The position numbers and the translations under genes were made by a program. The notes below the pieces were generated by a model. It had not been told where the DNA came from. It searched no databases and saw only the letters and a program-made list of their open reading frames with translations. From assembly GCA_050949645.1 (NCBI GenBank), contig JBMNGC010000001.1, positions 1,302,001 through 1,366,000 of the forward strand: a stretch of 64,000 nucleotides of DNA, read 5' to 3'. Shown here in pieces: positions 8,953 to 17,686 of this stretch (its first letter is position 1; every line of letters begins with the position of its first letter). Origin of the DNA: RUG369 sp050949645. Lineage in GTDB: Bacteria > Planctomycetota > Planctomycetia > Pirellulales > Thermoguttaceae.

Positions 8953-10311
8953 TCAGACGAGCTTGGTGATACCCGGTTCGCCAATCTCATAATTACCGTT
9001 TTCGTCGCGAGCGGCAGGCGACGGGCTGTCAAGACGCAGATCGTCGACATTTGGGATGAGCTCGCGCTTCGAGTTCATGAGGTCTTCCATGAGAATGTAG
9101 TCGCCGGTTTCCATCGCGGTGCGACCAAGAATCGCAGTGCGAGTCGCGTCGATCGCGTACTGAATCTCATTCCACGGTTCGTTGTTGCGGATCGCTTTGA
9201 AGAGCAAATCGTGCTCTGTCTGATAGGAGTCATTGGACGGAGATTCGGGCTTCCAGAGGACCTTGCGGTTACGGACGTCGCGCATATCGGTTCCTTCGTA
9301 GATCGCCGGATCGCCAACGCCTTCGCCGACCTGCGCGCATCCCTTAGTACCCTGAATATTAGCCTGGAACATGCCCCAGCAGTTCGGAATCGTACGCGTA
9401 TGGAGATTCATACGACGCCCGTCCTTAAAGATATACTCGATGGCGCCGCAGTCAATGAGTTGGTCCTGCATGCGACGCTGACCCTGGTCATGCTTGTTGC
9501 AGATACGCCCGCCGGAACCAAAGGCGGCGACCGGATAATCGTCCATGCACCAGCAGCAGATGTCGATATTGTGGATAAGCGCGTCGACAATGAAGCCGCC
9601 GCTCGTCCAGTCAAAGCAGAAGATGTTGCTGACTTCGTTCTGAAGATCAGTGTAACCTTCACGCAGGTTGAGAATGTGCGGGCCCTGGAGACGATAGACC
9701 CATGTCGTCAGGACGTCGCCAAGTTTGCCGTCACGAATCGCATTGACCGTATCAGCGGTACGATAATAATGGCGGTTATTAAGACCAACGCCGACCTGAA
9801 CGCCCTTTTTCTTAGCGACTTCGTTCGCGGCAGCGAGGCGCTTCAAACCAGGAATATCAACGCCGAGTGGCTTTTCCGCGAAGATATTAAGGTTTTTCTC
9901 ATGCGTCGCAGCATATTCGAAAGTGATGGGACGGAAGCCCTGAGGCGTGGTCAGGACGACGACGTCGCCGTCGTCAAGACAATCAATCGCGTGTCGATAG
10001 CCGTCAAGGTCGCTGAAAACACGATCTTCGCAGTCGACGCGATCTTCACCATGGGTTTCGATCAGGCCTTGAACGGAGTTCGTGGCGCGTCTTTCAAAAG
10101 CTTCGGCGACAGCGTAAACCTTTGTGTTCGGGTCGGCGTTGAGCGCCTGACGAATCGCTCCGTTACCGCGACCGCCGCATCCGATCCACGCAATCTTAAT
10201 GGTGTTGTCTTCGCCGGCATGAACGCGCGGAGTAGCGGCAAACGAGGGAACCGCAGCAACCGCAGCGGCAAGACCGGACGACTTAATGAAAGAACGACGA
10301 GAAACGCTCAT
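8953..10311 (-). CDS. TAT-exported Gfo/Idh/MocA family oxidoreductase
   Basis: A 452-residue protein. Residues 1-32 form a twin-arginine leader (SRRSFIKSSGLAAAVAA, cleavage near VHAGED). The Rossmann nucleotide-binding motif IAWIGCGGRGNGAI follows at about 38-51, and the AEKPLGVD segment carries the EKP motif of the family. The C-terminal substrate domain has WTSGGFIVDALIHNIDICCW, with the metal or substrate-near HNID histidine. NAD(P)-dependent oxidation of a sugar, inositol or related compound is expected; some exported homologues bind their cofactor tightly. AAAGGAG lies before the ATG. It stands alone. Confidence 0.9.
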   Translation of the reverse strand: MSVSRRSFIKSSGLAAAVAAVPSFAATPRVHAGEDNTIKIAWIGCGGRGNGAIRQALNADPNTKVYAVAEAFERRATNSVQGLIETHGEDRVDCEDRVFSDLDGYRHAIDCLDDGDVVVLTTPQGFRPITFEYAATHEKNLNIFAEKPLGVDIPGLKRLAAANEVAKKKGVQVGVGLNNRHYYRTADTVNAIRDGKLGDVLTTWVYRLQGPHILNLREGYTDLQNEVSNIFCFDWTSGGFIVDALIHNIDICCWCMDDYPVAAFGSGGRICNKHDQGQRRMQDQLIDCGAIEYIFKDGRRMNLHTRTIPNCWGMFQANIQGTKGCAQVGEGVGDPAIYEGTDMRDVRNRKVLWKPESPSNDSYQTEHDLLFKAIRNNEPWNEIQYAIDATRTAILGRTAMETGDYILMEDLMNSKRELIPNVDDLRLDSPSPAARDENGNYEIGEPGITKLV

Positions 10312-10637
10312 AACAAATCTCCTTTGAAGGTACGCTCCAAACGCAAGCGCCTACAAACACACCGACGTTACTCGGCATAAAATATAATAAAAAACCACAC
10401 TGATCCACTGACAATTCAGGCGGAGTTCACAATCTGCCTAACAGGCGGCAGCGATTCTATCAAACGCACGTATGAAAAGCAAGGAAAACAGGTGTTTTTT
10501 CTAGAAATTCTTCTTTTTCATTGTTTTTCAAGTTTGCCCTGCCGAGCGCTTTTTCTTGACGTGACAAAAACAGATCGCTACAATTAGCAACGTTGCGGTC
10601 CCGCGTTTTCTCACGGTATTAATGAAAGGTGGAATCT
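10312..10637. other. Divergent intergenic region with the GH5 promoter
   Basis: About 325 bases between the divergent Gfo/Idh/MocA and GH5 genes, AT-richer than the flanks. It contains the promoter annotated at 10556-10584. I see no small gene in it. Confidence 0.5.
10556..10584 (+). promoter_or_regulatory. Sigma-70-type promoter for the GH5 gene
   Basis: TTGACG (10556-10561) and TACAAT (10579-10584) are separated by exactly 17 bases and lie about 50 bases upstream of the ATG at 10638. Both hexamers differ from consensus by one base. Confidence 0.6.
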
Positions 10638-12212
10638 ATGAAAAATTACGGTGTTTCTCGTCGTGAATTCCTAAAATACGGATCTGGATTCGCCGCCGCT
10701 GCGGTCTGCGGCGTACAGCTTCCCAATGCTCTTGGCGCGATTGAAACGCCCGCTAAGAGCAAACGTCCCCTGCCCCCCGCGAGCTGGAACAAGCTTCCCA
10801 GATGGCGCGGATTCAATCTTTGCGAAAAATTCACGCTATGGGGTAACGCTCCCTTTAACGAAGACGATTTTCGCAATATTTCCGACCTGGGCTTTAACTT
10901 TGCTCGTCTTCCCATGGATTACCGTATTTGGATAGAAGGCGACGACAAGCGAAAATTCAACGAGCAGGCGTTCGAAGAGATTGATCAAGCGATCGATTAT
11001 GGTCAAAAATATGGCGTGCACGTCATGCTCAACTTCCATAGAGCGCCAGGTTACACGGTTAACACGCCGCCGGAAGAACAAAGCGTCTGGAGCGACGCCG
11101 ATATTCTTGACGTATGCCGACTCCATTGGCAAACCTTCGCCAAACGGTATGCCGGCATATCAAACGACAATCTAAGCTTCAATCTCTTTAACGAGCCCGC
11201 CGGGTGCTCTGAAGAAGATTATTACCGCGTTGCCAAGACGCTCGTCGAAGGTATTCGCGCGGAAGATCCGGAGCGGCTCGTCGTTTGCGACGGGATTGAT
11301 TGGGGTGGAAAACCGTGCCTCTCATTTAAAGATCTCAAGGTCGCGCAGGCGACGCGCGGGTACGCCCCGATGGAGGTCTCGCATTCGGGAGCGAGCTGGG
11401 TCAATAGCCGCGATTTCCCTGATCCGCAATGGCCTTTCTCGTCCTTTAACGGGCTTGTCCCCTGCCAATCGAAGCGCGAGCTTCCTGAAGACGTGCGCAA
11501 ACCGCTCACGATCAACGGACCTTTTGACGGACTTACCGAGTTGCGATTCGTGGTGGGAATCGTTTCCAGCTCCGCTGAATTAGTCGTTCGTTTTGACGGA
11601 GTCGAGGCGTTCCGCCGAAAATTTGTCAGCGGACCAGGCGAAGGTGAGTGGAAGGAAGCGATCTATTCAGAAGCGTATAATATTTACGCTAACATCTTTG
11701 ATATGGAATTGGGCGTCCCGATTCCTAAGAATGCGCAAAAGATCGAGCTTACCGTCGTTGACGGGGATTGGCTCAGCCTTAAAGAGCTCAAGTTAGTGGC
11801 TTCTGACGGTTCCGCCGTCTCCTCTGTCGGGTCGGTCGATTGGCAAACGGACAAGCAGACGATCTTGCATTATACCGTCGAGAACGGACAACGCGCGATC
11901 AAGGGAGGACTCGTTCGAGACCGCGCGTGGCTCTTCGAAAATAACGTCAAGCCGTGGATCGCAGCCCAAAAAGAGGGAATCGGCGTTATGGTAGGCGAAT
12001 TTGGCGCATACAACAAGACGCCCCATAAGATTGTTCTCGACTGGATGGAAGATATGCTTGCCAACTGGCGCGACGCGGGCTGGGGCTGGGCGCTCTGGAA
12101 TTTCCGAGGAAGTTTCGGAGTTGCCGATAGCGGCCGCCAAGACGCGGAGTATGAAGAGTGGCGCGGTATCCAAGTCGATCGTAAGATGCTTGAGCTCCTC
12201 CAGCGATATTGA
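10638..12212 (+). CDS. TAT-exported glycoside hydrolase family 5-like protein with an inserted beta-rich domain
   Basis: A 524-residue protein from ATG 10638 (GAAAGGTGG upstream). It opens with a twin-arginine leader, VSRREFLKYGSGFAAAA. The clan GH-A barrel is clear: WRGFNLCEKF, FNFARLPMDYRIW, VMLNFHRAPG, LSFNLFNEPAG with the acid/base glutamate (about residue 190), and GVMVGEFGAYN with the nucleophile glutamate near residue 453. Between barrel strands, residues about 285-400 form an extra segment (starting near PLTINGPFDGL and ending near LKELKLVASDG) that reads as beta-sandwich and could bind carbohydrate. Endo-beta-glucanase or mannanase activity is plausible. The gene has its own promoter and is followed after 59 bases by fliJ. 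Confidence 0.87.
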   Translation: MKNYGVSRREFLKYGSGFAAAAVCGVQLPNALGAIETPAKSKRPLPPASWNKLPRWRGFNLCEKFTLWGNAPFNEDDFRNISDLGFNFARLPMDYRIWIEGDDKRKFNEQAFEEIDQAIDYGQKYGVHVMLNFHRAPGYTVNTPPEEQSVWSDADILDVCRLHWQTFAKRYAGISNDNLSFNLFNEPAGCSEEDYYRVAKTLVEGIRAEDPERLVVCDGIDWGGKPCLSFKDLKVAQATRGYAPMEVSHSGASWVNSRDFPDPQWPFSSFNGLVPCQSKRELPEDVRKPLTINGPFDGLTELRFVVGIVSSSAELVVRFDGVEAFRRKFVSGPGEGEWKEAIYSEAYNIYANIFDMELGVPIPKNAQKIELTVVDGDWLSLKELKLVASDGSAVSSVGSVDWQTDKQTILHYTVENGQRAIKGGLVRDRAWLFENNVKPWIAAQKEGIGVMVGEFGAYNKTPHKIVLDWMEDMLANWRDAGWGWALWNFRGSFGVADSGRQDAEYEEWRGIQVDRKMLELLQRY

Positions 12213-12271
12213 CGCCGACGACGGCATGCGCTCTCCAACTTTAATTTCAACGCGGATACGACGACAGTTCG

Positions 12272-12727
12272 ATGGGCAATTTCAGATTTGAATCGCTTCT
12301 CAAGCTCCGCACAGCGGAACGCGATGAAAAGAAAAGCGCGTTCCTGGACGCAGAGCGTCGTCGCCAGGACGCATCGGAAACGCTCGACGCGCTGGACAAA
12401 GAGCTGACGCGTAGCCAGGACGCATCGCGGCGAGCTCGCGAGGCCCCGACCCTCGACCCGGCAGAACTGCTGCGTTTCCAAGCCGTCAGAATCCAACTCA
12501 CGGAAAAACGCAAGGAAACGCTCGCTCTACTTCAGCGCCTTACAGACGAGGTAGAAGCCAAAAGACTTGAACTCAACGTCGCGATCAAAGAGGTCAAGAT
12601 CCTTCAAAACCTCAAGAAAAAAAACCAAGAGCGTAGAATAGTGGAGGAACGTCGCCGCTCCGAAAAAAAACTCGACGACCTTGCGACGCAACAGAAAAAC
12701 CTCGAACGTCGACGCGAGGTCGAATAG
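12272..12727 (+). CDS. fliJ: FliJ-like flagellar export protein
   Basis: A 151-residue, almost entirely helical and highly charged protein. The start, FRFESLLKLRTAERDEKK, matches the FliJ pattern of an FxFxxLLxLR motif followed by a long coiled coil. FliJ sits in the central pore of the FliI ATPase ring and connects it to the FlhA export gate. The assignment rests on this start and on the presence of fliF-G-H-I 35 kb away in the same window; YscO-like or other coiled-coil proteins are alternatives. It is unusual that it is separated from fliI, which it normally follows. It has no strong ribosome site and might be co-transcribed with the GH5 gene. Confidence 0.72.
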   Translation: MGNFRFESLLKLRTAERDEKKSAFLDAERRRQDASETLDALDKELTRSQDASRRAREAPTLDPAELLRFQAVRIQLTEKRKETLALLQRLTDEVEAKRLELNVAIKEVKILQNLKKKNQERRIVEERRRSEKKLDDLATQQKNLERRREVE

Positions 12728-12783
12728 GGGGAGCGCTTATCTGCAAAAGCGGCGTCGATTTCTCAGTTATCGACGCGCAAACA

Positions 12784-12830
12784 AAAGAGCCCGGCCTGAA
12801 ACGTAAATCGCTCCAGACCGGGCTCTCCAT
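12784..12830. terminator. Hairpin between the convergent fliJ and FHA genes
   Basis: A 12-bp stem GAGCCCGG(C/T)CTG with CAG(A)CCGGGCTC around a 15-base loop. The plus strand lacks a clear U tract (TCCATTTCTT) and the minus strand reads GCTCTTTTGTTTG. It probably ends the FHA transcript and perhaps fliJ. Confidence 0.6.
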
Positions 12831-12868
12831 TTCTTGGCGCCGATGAAGGCGCAAAATATTAGGGAATA

Positions 12869-13372
12869 TCAGTTATCGAACTCAATATCGTCGAGAGTCA
12901 GGTGCGAGTAATCTGCGCCCGCGCCAGATTCGAGCTCTTCGAGAGTCGCGCCCTTCTGACGCTTAACCTCCCACGTCTTTGGGGCCGATTGAATCTTCTT
13001 GGAAATACCGGCGCGTTCAAGCAACGACTTATTGAAGACGTCGTCGTCAAGGAAGTCGGGCGGCGTCTCGCCTTCCGCTCCGTTCTTAACCGGATCGTAA
13101 CGAAGAATGAAATCATGCTTCGCGATAGAAACGCGATCGCCGGGATCAACCCGGTGGTCCTGAGTACGGAGTCCGTTCACTCGAGTGCCGTTCGTGCTGC
13201 CAAGGTCTTCCGCGTACCAATAGCCACGCGAAAGAACAAGGCGGCAGTGCGTGCCGGAGACGTCAGAGAATCGCAAAACGACGTCATTCTTTTCGCTCCT
13301 GCCAATGACTACCTCTGGCTTACGAAGAGGAATATCGTCTCCGCCTCTATAGGGTTCTAAAACGCCTAACAT
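12869..13372 (-). CDS. FHA domain protein
   Basis: A 167-residue soluble protein with one forkhead-associated domain at about residues 1-95. The phosphothreonine-binding motifs are intact: VVIGRSEKNDVVL (GR..), VSGTHCRLVL (SxxH) and EDLGSTNGTRVNG (NGT). The C-terminal 70 residues are acidic and low in complexity, ending in LTLDDIEFDN, and may be disordered. FHA proteins read Thr phosphorylation, and a Ser/Thr kinase gene lies 9 kb away (22572-23441); whether they work together is a guess. AAGGAG precedes the ATG. Confidence 0.88.
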   Translation of the reverse strand: MLGVLEPYRGGDDIPLRKPEVVIGRSEKNDVVLRFSDVSGTHCRLVLSRGYWYAEDLGSTNGTRVNGLRTQDHRVDPGDRVSIAKHDFILRYDPVKNGAEGETPPDFLDDDVFNKSLLERAGISKKIQSAPKTWEVKRQKGATLEELESGAGADYSHLTLDDIEFDN

Positions 13373-13818
13373 CGAATGCTCCTTATCGCTGGAAACACAA
13401 ACTTAACGCGATACAACTGAAACAATTATGCACGAATTCTGCTAAAGTCCAACCACAGACAAGACCAACCATTGACATGGCGTGGCGCATTGTCGGGAAT
13501 TCGACAAAGCGATTATACTCGATTTTACAAAAAAAGGAAGATTCAAAGTTCCTTTCTCACTGCGGACGCAACCATCTGTCTCCCCTTCACAGCGCCCATT
13601 GATAAATTTGGAAAAGGCTGTATCTTAATGTTCGATATGCGTGGTCTGTTTACGTTCCATTATTTCAGGAAATACTTAAAAAAGCAGAAGAATTCCCGCA
13701 CCACGAGGAGCCTTCGGCGTTGTCGCGTCGTTTGGAGTCGTCCTCGCGACTATGCAAATCAAACTTTGAACGCGCGGCTAAAGGGGTCGCGGCTCAACAG
13801 GAACCTAAGGAGCGTTTC
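13373..13818. other. Divergent intergenic region upstream of ilvB
   Basis: About 445 bases. It holds the FHA ribosome site (minus) and a candidate plus-strand promoter at 13490-13519. A possible ORF begins with the ATG at 13628 but is not rich in Ile, Leu or Val, so I see no branched-chain attenuator peptide. No terminator hairpin is evident before ilvB. Confidence 0.4.
13490..13519 (+). promoter_or_regulatory. Candidate sigma-70 promoter for ilvB
   Basis: TTGTCG (13490-13495) and TATACT (13514-13519) with an 18-base spacer, about 300 bases upstream of the chosen ilvB start. The -35 is weak, and a better TTGACA at 13472 has no -10 at the right distance. Confidence 0.35.
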
Positions 13819-15627
13819 GTGTCCCAGAACGATCAGAAATTAACGGATTCCGCCCGCAATGAAGAGGTCAGAATGACAAGCGGCGCTGAAATTATTGTCC
13901 AATCGTTAATCAACTGCGGCGTTAAATACGTCTTTGGGTACCCTGGCGGCGCGACGATTCCACTTCATCAGGAGTTCACTCGTTTTCGCGACCAGATTCG
14001 CGTCATTTTACCACGCCACGAACAGGCATGCGGTTTCGCGGCGCAGGGCTACGCTCGCGTTACGGGAGACGTCGGCGTTTGTATGACGACAAGCGGACCG
14101 GGCGCCACCAACATCATTACGGCAATTAACGACGCGAAACTCGATAGCATTCCGATGGTGATTATCACGGGGCAGGTCAACATGGCGTCGATTGGAGAAG
14201 ACGCGTTCCAGGAAACGCCTATCACCGAAGTTTGCCGTTGCATCACGAAACACCATTATCTGGTTGATAAGACAAGCGACCTTGCTCGCGTCGTTCGGGA
14301 AGCGATCTATGTCGCCAAGTCGGGTCGACCCGGTCCCGTCCTCATTGACGTTCCAAAAAATGCGCTCGTCGGCCAATGCTATCCTGACTACACCCAGGAA
14401 TTCAATCTTCCAGGTTATAACCCGGCAACGCCGGCAATCGACGTTGAGCTCCTTGATAAAATCGTTGAGAAAATCAACTACGCGCGCCGACCGGTGATTA
14501 TTTCTGGCGGCGGCGTGACCCTCTCCGACACGACCGATATCATTAAAAAGATCGTCGCAAAGACCGGAATCCCGGTCTGCACAACGATGCCCGGCCTTGC
14601 AAGTTTTTCTCGCGACGACGAACATTGCCTCGGCATGGTCGGTATGCACGGAACATTCTGTGCGAACAAGGCAGTTAAAGAAAGCGATCTCCTTCTCGTC
14701 TTCGGCGCGCGATTTAGCGATCGTGTCGCCGCCGTTCCCAAACTTTTTGCAAGGAGCGCCTACATTGCCCATTTTGACGTCGACCCATCTGAGTTCAACA
14801 AGGTCAAGAAGGTCGACGCGCCGGTCTGCGGCAATCTCAACGACACGGCGACTGCGCTCCTCGAGCGTCTTGAAGCCGGCTATCAGAAAACGGATCTGAC
14901 GTCGTGGCGCGAGCTTCTGAAAGAGTATGACAAGAAACATCCGATTCACTACAAGCGAACCCAAGTCGAAATCGACGAGGATATGCCAATAGCGCAGGAA
15001 TCGATCGATCAACTCTCTCAGGCAACGCAAGATAAAGACGTTATCATCACGACAGGAGTTGGCCAACACCAGTTGTGGACAACCCTTTTCTATCGTTTCA
15101 ACAAGCCTCGCACATGGCTTTCCAGTTGCGGTCTGGGAACGATGGGCTTCGGGCTCCCTGCTGCGGTCGGCGCCAAAGTTGCTCGACCTGAAGCGACTGT
15201 CATCGCGATTGAAGGAGATGGAAGTCTCCAGATGAACATCCAGGAGATGGCGACCTGCGTAACGGAACACATTCCTGTCAAACTTCTGCTGATCAATAAT
15301 CAGCATCTTGGCAACGTAATGCAGTGGGAAGACATGTTCTTCCAACGCAATCACGCGAATACGTATCTAGGCGATATCAACGACAAAGAGAACTTCGGAA
15401 AGGGCGACGGTTACCATTTGAACCGTTACCCCAGTTACGTTGGAATTGCTAAAGCCTATGGCTGGGAAGCGGTTGTGGTTGAAAAGCGTTCTGAATTTCC
15501 TGCCGCGGTCGACGCGATGCTCAACAGCAAAGGTCCCTTCATGATCGATTTACGCGTGCCGTATTGCGAATACGTTCTGCCGATGATTCCACCGGGTCAG
15601 ACGATCGATAACGCGACCTTTGAGTGA
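13819..15627 (+). CDS. ilvB: Acetolactate synthase, large (catalytic) subunit
   Basis: A 602-residue thiamine-diphosphate enzyme that condenses two pyruvates to acetolactate, the first step to valine and leucine (or forms acetohydroxybutyrate for isoleucine). The catalytic glutamate is in RHEQACGFAAQGYARVTG, the TPP/Mg motif spans EGDGSLQMNIQEMATC to LLINNQHLG, and GYPGGATIPLHQ, SGPGATN and ITGQV are family signatures. I chose the GTG at 13819 because AAGGAG lies seven bases upstream; a later ATG at 13873 (GAGGTCAGA upstream) starts right at the conserved TSGAEI and is the main alternative. No ilvN or ilvC is adjacent. It ends in the terminator at 15663-15704. Confidence 0.92.
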   Translation: MSQNDQKLTDSARNEEVRMTSGAEIIVQSLINCGVKYVFGYPGGATIPLHQEFTRFRDQIRVILPRHEQACGFAAQGYARVTGDVGVCMTTSGPGATNIITAINDAKLDSIPMVIITGQVNMASIGEDAFQETPITEVCRCITKHHYLVDKTSDLARVVREAIYVAKSGRPGPVLIDVPKNALVGQCYPDYTQEFNLPGYNPATPAIDVELLDKIVEKINYARRPVIISGGGVTLSDTTDIIKKIVAKTGIPVCTTMPGLASFSRDDEHCLGMVGMHGTFCANKAVKESDLLLVFGARFSDRVAAVPKLFARSAYIAHFDVDPSEFNKVKKVDAPVCGNLNDTATALLERLEAGYQKTDLTSWRELLKEYDKKHPIHYKRTQVEIDEDMPIAQESIDQLSQATQDKDVIITTGVGQHQLWTTLFYRFNKPRTWLSSCGLGTMGFGLPAAVGAKVARPEATVIAIEGDGSLQMNIQEMATCVTEHIPVKLLLINNQHLGNVMQWEDMFFQRNHANTYLGDINDKENFGKGDGYHLNRYPSYVGIAKAYGWEAVVVEKRSEFPAAVDAMLNSKGPFMIDLRVPYCEYVLPMIPPGQTIDNATFE

Positions 15628-15662
15628 CGCCCGGTTCTCACTAGAACGCTTATATCCCTATT

Positions 15663-15704
15663 AAAAAGCCCGACGGAGAAGTATTTCTCCGTCGGGCTTC
15701 TCTT
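15663..15704. terminator. Bidirectional intrinsic terminator
   Basis: A perfect 14-bp stem AGCCCGACGGAGAA/TTCTCCGTCGGGCT with a GTAT loop, TCTCTTTT on the right and an A run on the left. It lies between the convergent ilvB and trpA genes. Confidence 0.9.
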
Positions 15705-15726
15705 TTGCACGTCTGCGCGCTCGGCG

Positions 15727-16509
15727 TTATTCCCCGATCACGCGCATGACGTCTTTCATCTTTTTAATATATTGTCCTACGTGGGGCGCGCTCTCTTTGC
15801 CGTACTCTGCAATGATTTCCATGATCGCGGCGTCGACGATAACGCCGTCAGCGTGCAGCGCCGCCTGTCGAACGTCCTCAAGGCTGGGCGCTCCGAAACC
15901 AGTCGCGCATGGAATGGAGGTTTTTTCGCGAATGATCTTTGTAATCGACGCAAGGTCGGCCTTGATCTCGGGAGAAGCGCTAGTCGACCCCGAACTGGAG
16001 ACGACGTAAAGAAACCCTTGGGCGCCACTGGCGATCATCGACAGGCGATCCTCATATGTCGGCGTGACGAAAGAAATAAAATCGACCCCGCTCTTTTCGC
16101 AGATGGGGGCAAATTCCTCTTTCTCCTCGAAAGGCACGTCGTGAAGAATGACGCCGGCGACCCCAACGTCGGCGCATTTTTGAGCAAATCGTTCCGTACC
16201 ATAGGAAAAGACGACGTTTGCATACGTCATAAAGACGAATGGAATCGTTATCTCTTGGCGAAGTTCCTTGACAAGCTCAAAGACTTTATCCGTAGTCGCA
16301 CCGGCGGCGAGCGCGCGCTGATCTGCCTCCATCAGGACGGCGCTTTCGGCGGTAGGATCGGAGAATGGAATGCCAAGCTCAATAAGGTCCGCGCCATTCT
16401 GAACTGCCGCGCGAACAACCTCCGCGGTCGTCTCAAGATCGGGATCGCCGCAGGTTATGAACGGAATGAGCGCCTTGCCGTTCTCAAAAGCTTTCTTGAC
16501 GTCACACAT
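15727..16509 (-). CDS. trpA: Tryptophan synthase alpha chain
   Basis: A 260-residue TIM barrel that cleaves indole-3-glycerol phosphate and passes indole to TrpB. The catalytic glutamate and aspartate lie in LIELGIPFSDPTAE. In most lineages this reads SDPxADGP; the SDPTAE form is one I associate with clostridial TrpA. VFMTYANVVFSYG, GVILHDVPFEEKEEF and the phosphate-binding ATGFGAPSLEDV also match. I start at ATG 16509, eight bases inside the end of trpB and behind GGGAG, which indicates translational coupling; longer in-frame starts lie within trpB. The gene ends the T-box-controlled trpBA unit. Confidence 0.92.
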   Translation of the reverse strand: MCDVKKAFENGKALIPFITCGDPDLETTAEVVRAAVQNGADLIELGIPFSDPTAESAVLMEADQRALAAGATTDKVFELVKELRQEITIPFVFMTYANVVFSYGTERFAQKCADVGVAGVILHDVPFEEKEEFAPICEKSGVDFISFVTPTYEDRLSMIASGAQGFLYVVSSSGSTSASPEIKADLASITKIIREKTSIPCATGFGAPSLEDVRQAALHADGVIVDAAIMEIIAEYGKESAPHVGQYIKKMKDVMRVIGE

Positions 16510-17686
16510 CGATATTTCTCCCTCGATATCTTGCGATAGCAACGCAGTCTTTGTCGCCGCGACCTGAAATTGTTACGATGATAATCTTATCCTTGTCCAT
16601 CTGCGGCGCGATCTTCCGCGCGTAAGCGACGGCGTGCGCCGATTCGATCGCCGGAATAATACCTTCCGTCTTCGACAGGAACTCAAACGCGTCAACCGCT
16701 TCGTCGTCTAAAATCGCCACGTATTGCGCCCGACCCGTATCAAAAAGACGAGCGTGTTCCGGACCGATTCCCGGATAATCGAGCCCCGCCGAGATGGAGT
16801 ATACCGGAGCGATCTGACCGTATTCGTCTTGGCAGAAGTATGACTTCATACCATGAAAGATTCCAACGCGTCCCGTCGTGATCGTCGCCGCCGTTTCAAA
16901 GGTATTGACGTCGCGTCCACCCGCTTCGCAACCGATCAACTGCACGTTCTCGTCGCCGATGAAATGATAAAAAGAGCCGATCGCGTTCGAACCGCCGCCG
17001 ACGCAGGCAAGAATCGCGTCCGGAAGTCGGCCTTCACGTTTCAAAATCTGCGCGCGCGATTCACGAGAAATCACCGCCTGAAAATCTCGAACGATCGTGG
17101 GAAACGGGTGCGGCCCCGTAGCAGACCCCATGCAGTAGTGGGCGTCTGACACTCGACTTGACCATTCGCGCATCGCTTCGGAGACAGCGTCTTTTAGCGT
17201 CGCCGTACCGGACGTCACCGGTACGACGTCGGCGCCAAGAAGCCTCATGCGATAGACGTTCAACGCCTGGCGCTTCATGTCTTCTTCGCCCATGAAAATA
17301 ACGCATTCCATCCCAAAGTACGCGGCGACCGTCGCCGTTGCGACCCCGTGCTGGCCGGCGCCTGTCTCCGCGATCAGACGTTTCTTGCCCATCTTTTTTG
17401 CAAGGAGCGCCTGGCCGAGCGCGTTGTTGATTTTATGCGCGCCGGTATGGTTGAGATCTTCGCGCTTGAGATAAATCTTCGCTCCGCCGAGCATCTTCGT
17501 CATTCTCTCCGCGTAATAGAGAAGAGACGGTCTTCCCGCATACTCGTTCAAGAGCGCTTCAAATTCCTGACTGAACGTCGCGTCGTTCTTATAATGTTCG
17601 TAGGCATGTTCGAGCTCAATGATCGCGTTCATCAGTGTTTCTGGAACATACTTTCCGCCATAAACGCCAAATCGTCCTATTGACAT
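16502..17686 (-). CDS. trpB: Tryptophan synthase beta chain
   Basis: A 394-residue PLP enzyme joining indole and serine to make tryptophan. It has GRFGVYGGKYVPETL at the start, the PLP lysine in LNHTGAHKINNALGQA, AETGAGQHGVATA, the phosphate loop CVGGGSNAIGSF and the C-terminal TISGRGDKD. A GAAAGG ribosome site lies close to the ATG. It overlaps trpA by eight bases. The upstream leader carries a tryptophan T-box, so expression should rise when tRNA-Trp is uncharged. No trpE, D, C or F gene is nearby; trpBA alone would let the cell use indole or complete a pathway encoded elsewhere. Confidence 0.95.
   Translation of the reverse strand: MSIGRFGVYGGKYVPETLMNAIIELEHAYEHYKNDATFSQEFEALLNEYAGRPSLLYYAERMTKMLGGAKIYLKREDLNHTGAHKINNALGQALLAKKMGKKRLIAETGAGQHGVATATVAAYFGMECVIFMGEEDMKRQALNVYRMRLLGADVVPVTSGTATLKDAVSEAMREWSSRVSDAHYCMGSATGPHPFPTIVRDFQAVISRESRAQILKREGRLPDAILACVGGGSNAIGSFYHFIGDENVQLIGCEAGGRDVNTFETAATITTGRVGIFHGMKSYFCQDEYGQIAPVYSISAGLDYPGIGPEHARLFDTGRAQYVAILDDEAVDAFEFLSKTEGIIPAIESAHAVAYARKIAPQMDKDKIIIVTISGRGDKDCVAIARYRGRNIDV

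Noticed and set aside
9211..10380. A 389-codon plus-strand open frame opposite the Gfo/Idh/MocA gene
   Set aside because: It is antisense to a gene with complete family motifs, has no ribosome site or family features, and its composition reflects the opposite codons.
13628..13818. Leader-peptide attenuator before ilvB
   Set aside because: The reading frame lacks runs of Ile, Leu or Val codons and no terminator/antiterminator pair follows.
14008..15354. A 448-codon minus-strand open frame opposite ilvB
   Set aside because: Antisense shadow of a fully conserved enzyme gene; no start signals.
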